From NCBI GenBank assembly GCA_946811695.1, contig OX328123.1:119210015-119274014 (forward strand): a stretch of DNA of 64,000 bases, given 5' to 3'. Positions 58,536-64,000 of the stretch are shown here, piece after piece. Under the pieces are notes generated by a model. The model was given only the letters and a program-made list of their open reading frames with translations. It made no database searches and was not told the origin of the DNA. The number at the start of each line of letters is the position of its first letter. Position 1 is the stretch's first letter. The position numbers and the translations under genes are program-made. Source of the stretch: Gonocerus acuteangulatus. Its lineage: Eukaryota; Arthropoda; Insecta; Hemiptera; Coreidae.

Positions 58536-59898
58536 AACCATCCTCGTCATATGGAGAGAGCCATAACGGCTTTCGGTCATTATCATTGATTAAATATACA
58601 ATTTTGGTTTGTTTTTTGAGAAATGTTTTTTTGTCAATCGAAAATTCAGGCTTGCGAGGCAATTAAACCTTCATCAGTCAGCCAATCACGGCCCGGGCTT
58701 GGCTGCTGGAGAAACTCACCGCCAGCCAGTCACGGCTCGGACCAGGTTGCTGGAGAGCACACCGTCCAGAAAGGGTTAAAAGTAAATGGATAAATATGCA
58801 GATTGAAATAAATGCATTTAATAACTGGGTTTAGATTTAACAAAAGTTTCAGATGAAAAAGGAATAGTCTAATTACAATAGTATGAATTGAATAAAAATA
58901 TGAATAAAAATAAACGCCAAGAAGAGTAAGAATATAATGTATGAGGGAAAAAAAGAGGGAAAATCGTTTAGTAATCGTTTTTGCTTATAGTAAATTTACA
59001 TATGTGGCAAAATAATTATACTCCTTCAATTAAAATAGCTATATAGAATGAAGGTTTTGGTAGACTTTTCTCATAAGTGTGTTAAAAATGTATTGGTCCG
59101 TTTTCCAGAAAATTTAAGATTTTTTTTTTGTTTTTAAATATTGAGAGTCAGAAGAAACCTTTGCCTTTTTTGGGGGTCTTGATGACCCCATTATACGAAC
59201 TCCTTCCAGCAAAGTTGCTGCTAAAAGGTCTTTCCTGTTCTCATAAGGTACCTTAAAAATTTAAAAGCCTTGTTAAATGGGTTGCCAATAAGACAAGGGG
59301 AGGACTGGAGTAGACCTGACACTGAATAGGTAAGATAGAATTAAGCAGTAAATTGAGAGTTGGCTGGAGTCCAGGTGAGCGTGGTAATGACAGGAGCCCC
59401 CTTTGGCTACGGGCCCAGCCTCCGCCCGTCTTTTTAGCTGCTTCGGGGTCCCTCCGTTAGAGTACTCTGGATATCTTTCGGGGGGCAAAGTAGTCCCAGT
59501 CGTAAATCTACTTCGTCGATCCTTTCCCCACCCCGTCCCTAAAACCCAGGGAAAGCGGAGATTTTTCCATCTTCCAACCCTTTCCTTCCTCCAAAACTTA
59601 TATTGTAAATAACATTGACCTCAATAATGGACGATGTTAGACTCCGCAAAACTGATAATATAAGAGGAAATATTTTTCTTATTAAATTTCAGGGAGTGGG
59701 TGAATGTTGGGGCATTTATTTGATGTATTGCTGCGTTAATGGTGTTTTGAGATTAAAAGTTTGGGACTCCTCATTTAAGAACAGAACATCTTTCTAATTA
59801 GTCATAATTAAGAAAAGTTACTGAGAAAAGAAAAAGAAAAAAAAAATAGACACCTTAGCACGATTTCGTAACATCAGTATACCGGGTTGCCTTCATTT
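58536..59898. other. Unassigned; short GC-rich duplication
   Basis: 58678-58765 contains two ~45-bp units (CAGCCAATCACGGCCCGGGC.. and CAGCCAGTCACGGCTCGGAC..). 59270-59540 is GC-balanced with a 71-codon minus-strand frame (YPEYSNGGTPKQLKRRAEAG..) that looks protein-like but is not one I can name; it may be retroelement-derived. The rest is AT-rich. Confidence 0.35.
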
Positions 59899-59900
59899 TT

Positions 59901-60036
59901 AGCGCGGTTCCTCCCTCCCCCATAGGGAGGAACCCCGCTTATAAGGTTGATATAATGAAACAATCCGGAAGTGCCGACAAGAAAATTTCGCGTTTCAGAA
60001 CCCCTAGAGACCGAAAATAACGGTGGTTCAAATTTG

Positions 60037-60085
<49 letters not shown>

Positions 60086-60090
60086 GTATA

Positions 60091-60140
<50 letters not shown>
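59901..60140 (+). repeat. GCGCGG-family element, left-end fragment
   Basis: AGCGCGGTTCCTCCCTCCCCC then ATAGGGAGGAACCCCGC, GAAACAATCCGGAAGTGCCG and ACCGAAAATAACGGTGG, then a (TA)n/(TACA) core 60037-60140. Broken there by a LINE 3' end. Confidence 0.85.
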
Positions 60141-60144
<4 letters not shown>

Positions 60145-60356
60145 TGAATGAATGAATGAATGAATGAATAAGTAAATATATTTCTCTTAAAATATGTACA
60201 GTGTTTTAACAATAATTAATGCCTATTTACAAAAGAAAAGCTTGGGCAAGGCCCGTTAGCTGGAGTGGCATTCTGCGTACCCAGATTGGATGAAAAGCAT
60301 AAATAAATATATAAGAGACAAAATAATAAATATATCAAACTCTGAATAATAATAAT

Positions 60357-60423
<67 letters not shown>

Positions 60424-60764
60424 TTCAACAATATCAATAAATCAAAACACAAATCCACTAATAATTAAATTGTTGGACCAAAAATTGCCGATACTTATAA
60501 ATCGCGTCGAGGTACTTGCCAAGGACGTCCCAGTTTCTCCCATTTAGCTCCTTCCGTAAGTCTTCCTTAGAAAAAGATGTTTTGCCATAATACCTCAGTC
60601 TGAACTCCTTCAGAACGGGACACACTGCCAGAAAATGGAAAGTATCTTCGTCTTCTTTCAACTTGCACATAGAGCAGCGGGATCTCTCTCCTTCTCGCCA
60701 AGGCTTCTTATTAAGGTGGAACATCTCTGATCTTGCCCTTATTATCAGCCTTATTCCATAAAGA

Positions 60765-60765
<1 letters not shown>
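60141..60765 (-). mobile_element. LINE 3' end with (ATTC)n tail
   Basis: On the minus strand: end of the ORF (60763-60458), a 3' untranslated stretch of about 290 bp that includes (TA)n 60361-60420 and CCACTCCAGCTAACGGGCC, then the tail (ATTC)n at 60141-60169. A simple-repeat tail is usual for several LINE clades. Confidence 0.75.
60458..60763 (-). pseudogene. LINE polyprotein C-terminus (CCHC-like)
   Basis: The frame reads [20 protein letters not shown], then REGERSRCSMCKLKEDEDTF, HFLAVCPVLKEFRLRYYGK. 'N.KPW......C..C...EDE.HFL..CP.....R' is the zinc-binding C-terminus of many arthropod non-LTR retrotransposon polyproteins, with Cys-X2-Cys, His and Cys all present. The frame is open from its truncated 5' edge at the GCGCGG-family insertion (60765) to the stop at 60458, so this part of the copy is fairly young. 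Confidence 0.85.
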
Positions 60766-62057
<1,292 letters not shown>

Positions 62058-62440
62058 AAATTTGTATTTATGAATAAAAAAAGAAATACAATAAAAAAAT
62101 GTCTATGGTTTTGAAGAAACCTTTGAAAAGAATTCAAAAGGAGAACAGTAATGTCTTAGGTAAAATGAAATATTTTTAATATTATAGATGACATCTTTCT
62201 TCATATTTTTCCTCTTTTAGACTTCTAAATAAAGTAAGTTGTGTCTGTTTTCTTCTTATTTTAAAATAATTTATTCAACCTGACGCATAACTGGCATTTT
62301 TAATTATTTTAATGAAACGCCTAAATTATTAGTTGTTATAAAAACAATGTATCATATTAACCAATTGTTAATGCTTAATTATGATTACCATACTTTCTGT
62401 ATGGTTAGTTCTAACGGGATGAGTTCTTTCTCTCCTGATA
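62058..62440. other. Unassigned stretch
   Basis: 62099-62161 reads MSMVLKKPLKRIQKENSNV followed by a donor-like GGTAAAATG; too short to support an exon call. Confidence 0.3.
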
Positions 62441-62443
62441 GCC

Positions 62444-62472
62444 CTGATGGTGGCTTGAAATGCAAGCCGAAA
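62444..62472 (+). ncRNA. Hammerhead-ribozyme-like motif
   Basis: CTGATGG-T-GGCTTG-AAATG-CAAGCC-GAAA: a CUGAUG core, a perfect 6-bp stem II and GAAA. The A9-equivalent is G and one base is extra before the stem, as in the 50.1-kb motif. Probably a fragment of a Penelope-like terminal repeat; ribozyme activity is doubtful. Confidence 0.3.
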
Positions 62473-62644
62473 AATTTAATTTAATTAAAACTTATTTTTA
62501 TTTTGAAATGTAGATTTAACGAATATCACGGCCGACACGCATTCATTTTTTAAAAACGATTATAGATACAATCTACCGATGTTTATCTCGATCTTAGAGA
62601 ACGAATGAAAATATTATTAAAATAAATAGTGGCCTAAAATAACA

Positions 62645-62790
62645 ATGTTTCTTTTGTAGGCGGAAGACCAATGAATAAAATTACAAATGAACATCATCGA
62701 AAATGTATAAAAATGGCTCTACATGTTTCGAATCACATCATGTTAGGATCCTGAAGAGGCATCTGTTGATCCGCCTACATAAGAAACATT
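62645..62790. repeat. Short inverted-repeat element
   Basis: AATGTTTCTTTTGTAGGCGG (about 62644-62664) and CCGCCTACATAAGAAACATT (about 62771-62791) are complementary at 19 of 20 positions, enclosing about 105 bp with no coding capacity. Confidence 0.7.
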
Positions 62791-62815
62791 GATCTGGATG
62801 TTGAAGTTATGTTTT

Positions 62816-62950
62816 TAGCGCGGTTCCTCCCTCCCCCATAGCGAGGAACCCCGCTTATAAGGTTGATACAATGAAACAATCCGGAAGTGCCGACTAGAAA
62901 ATTTCGCGTTTCAGAACCCATAGAGACCGAAAATAACGGTGGTTCAAATT

Positions 62951-63003
<53 letters not shown>

Positions 63004-64000
63004 TTATATATATATATATATATATTTGTCTGTTCGCTCATTTCTGGCTTCCCTGATGGTCCGATTTTGATGAAATTTGGTACAAAAATCCGTCGTCCAA
63101 TTTGAAAGGTCAAGTTCGTTAACCAGCAAAATCCGCCCACTGGAAGATGGCGGTTGGGGCGAAATTCGCGCAGAAAAAATCGTAACGCTTGCGTTTTTGA
63201 GTTCATAAGCTTGTAATTACTCGTTTTATATGCTTCCTGGGTTAGGAAAACGAATGAAACCATTTTCAAGGCGATAGCTTTAACCGTTTTCGAGAAAATT
63301 GGAAAAATAGTTTTTGAATACCGTTTTTGGTTTGGGTACTTAGAATCATGGGATTCAGTTGAAATATTTTCTGCATGTTCTACTTCCATCAAAACTAATA
63401 TGTTGAAATTTTGGTTACGTTTGGAGTTAAGGAAGGGTTAGAAAAAATATTTTATTAACAGACATAAAAAGTTTTAGTAACTTTTTTTACTTTCCTTAAT
63501 ATCTCAAAAAAGATTGAGAATCTTGGTAAACGGAAGAATACCATTAGAAAGCTTATTAAATTCTCTAAAAAAAAGTTTCTAATGAAAGTTTTGATTAGGC
63601 GATGTCAATCGGAGAAATAAGAGCTTAAAACTTTAAAGTAATTGATTTCGCTCATTCGAACTGTTCTTTTTGTCTGTTTTTTATTCCTTGTTATTTTTTA
63701 ATTGCATATAGTTGGATATTATATTTGAAAATAAAACAGGTTAAGTAAAATAACAAAAACAATTTATTGTAAGAAATATAGATTTCCAGGATTCCAAGAC
63801 CTTGTCACCAGAGGGACAGTTTCTAGTGTTGCCGACCCTTCCAGGTAAGATTGTAAATCATGACCTTTCAAGACTTTACTACACACAGGAATGGCGTTAG
63901 TGACCTTAAGGGTTGACACGCCATTATAATAATTAATTTAAAAAAAAGACTGGTGGAACCCAAATAATAACTGCTTCTATTTTAATCTTTCCAAATTAGA
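62816..64000 (+). mobile_element. GCGCGG-family element, copy running off the window
   Basis: Complete left end AGCGCGGTTCCTCCCTCCCCC, (TA)n core 62952-63025, then the same body as 60765-62057. The window stops within the right-hand part (CTGCTTCTATTTTAATCTTTCC). The 205-codon minus-strand frame at 62775-63392 is the repeat body read through its (TA)n and is not a gene. Confidence 0.85.

Noticed and set aside
62099..62165. Short ATG frame followed by a GT donor-like site
   Set aside because: Only 21 codons, no acceptor partner or conservation evidence.
62775..63392. 205-codon open frame on the minus strand, the second longest in the window
   Set aside because: It lies wholly within a repeated non-coding element. 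Parts of the same text appear with stops at 56606-57073 and 61161-61361, and its middle is Tyr-Ile from (TA)n.

Overview
The window looks like one stretch of AT-rich animal nuclear DNA, roughly 30% GC by eye. It has long (TA)n, (CA)n and poly(A)/poly(T) tracts, no dense coding, and almost no open frame above 100 codons that is not a dinucleotide artefact. Penelope-like retroelements, pogo/Tigger-type elements (one with a PHD-like tail), Helitrons, a piggyBac-like miniature element, LINE fragments and tRNA-headed SINEs occur together, which fits an arthropod such as a crustacean or chelicerate. The species cannot be fixed from sequence alone. I found no intact host protein-coding gene. Nearly everything recognisable is a transposable element or its debris.

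0-15.6 kb: a foldback element (81-735), a pogo-type element with a gutted transposase and iterated end motifs (1815-3067), a candidate processed pseudogene ending in poly(A) (3467-4299), diverged dimer repeats and foldbacks around microsatellites (4840-5890, 10020-10680), a tail-to-tail SINE pair (6440-6800), a broken Penelope-like reverse transcriptase interrupted by a TTAA-flanked miniature element (8738-9400), copies of a high-copy repeat called here the GCGCGG family, and further SINEs (14.5 and 15.4 kb).

15.6-22 kb: the most repeat-poor part. It carries an unusually GC-rich block (about 17.15-17.9 kb), the best candidate for a promoter or 5' exon of a host gene lying largely outside the recognisable sequence.

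22-46 kb: DNA transposons sitting inside (TA)n tracts (22156-22966 and 26871-28125, both with clean inverted ends), an R2-like endonuclease fragment (33.0-33.3 kb), Penelope terminal repeats (33.6-34.0 kb), a LINE C-terminus (38.0-38.3 kb), SINEs (38.8 and 39.6 kb) and an AATTACA-rich low-complexity block (43.4-43.9 kb).

46-64 kb: a 2.3-kb transposon with about 650-bp inverted repeats and a decayed Tc1/mariner-like transposase; a 79-bp tandem array; a nearly full-length Penelope-like element on the minus strand with YVDD and GIY-YIG modules, a 226-bp palindrome abutting its start codon and a hammerhead-like motif at its other end; a head-to-tail array of Helitron 5' ends with one complete 3' end, split by a GCGCGG-family insertion; a LINE 3' end; and two more GCGCGG-family copies. 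The main story is nested insertion, especially of TA-targeting elements into TA microsatellites.
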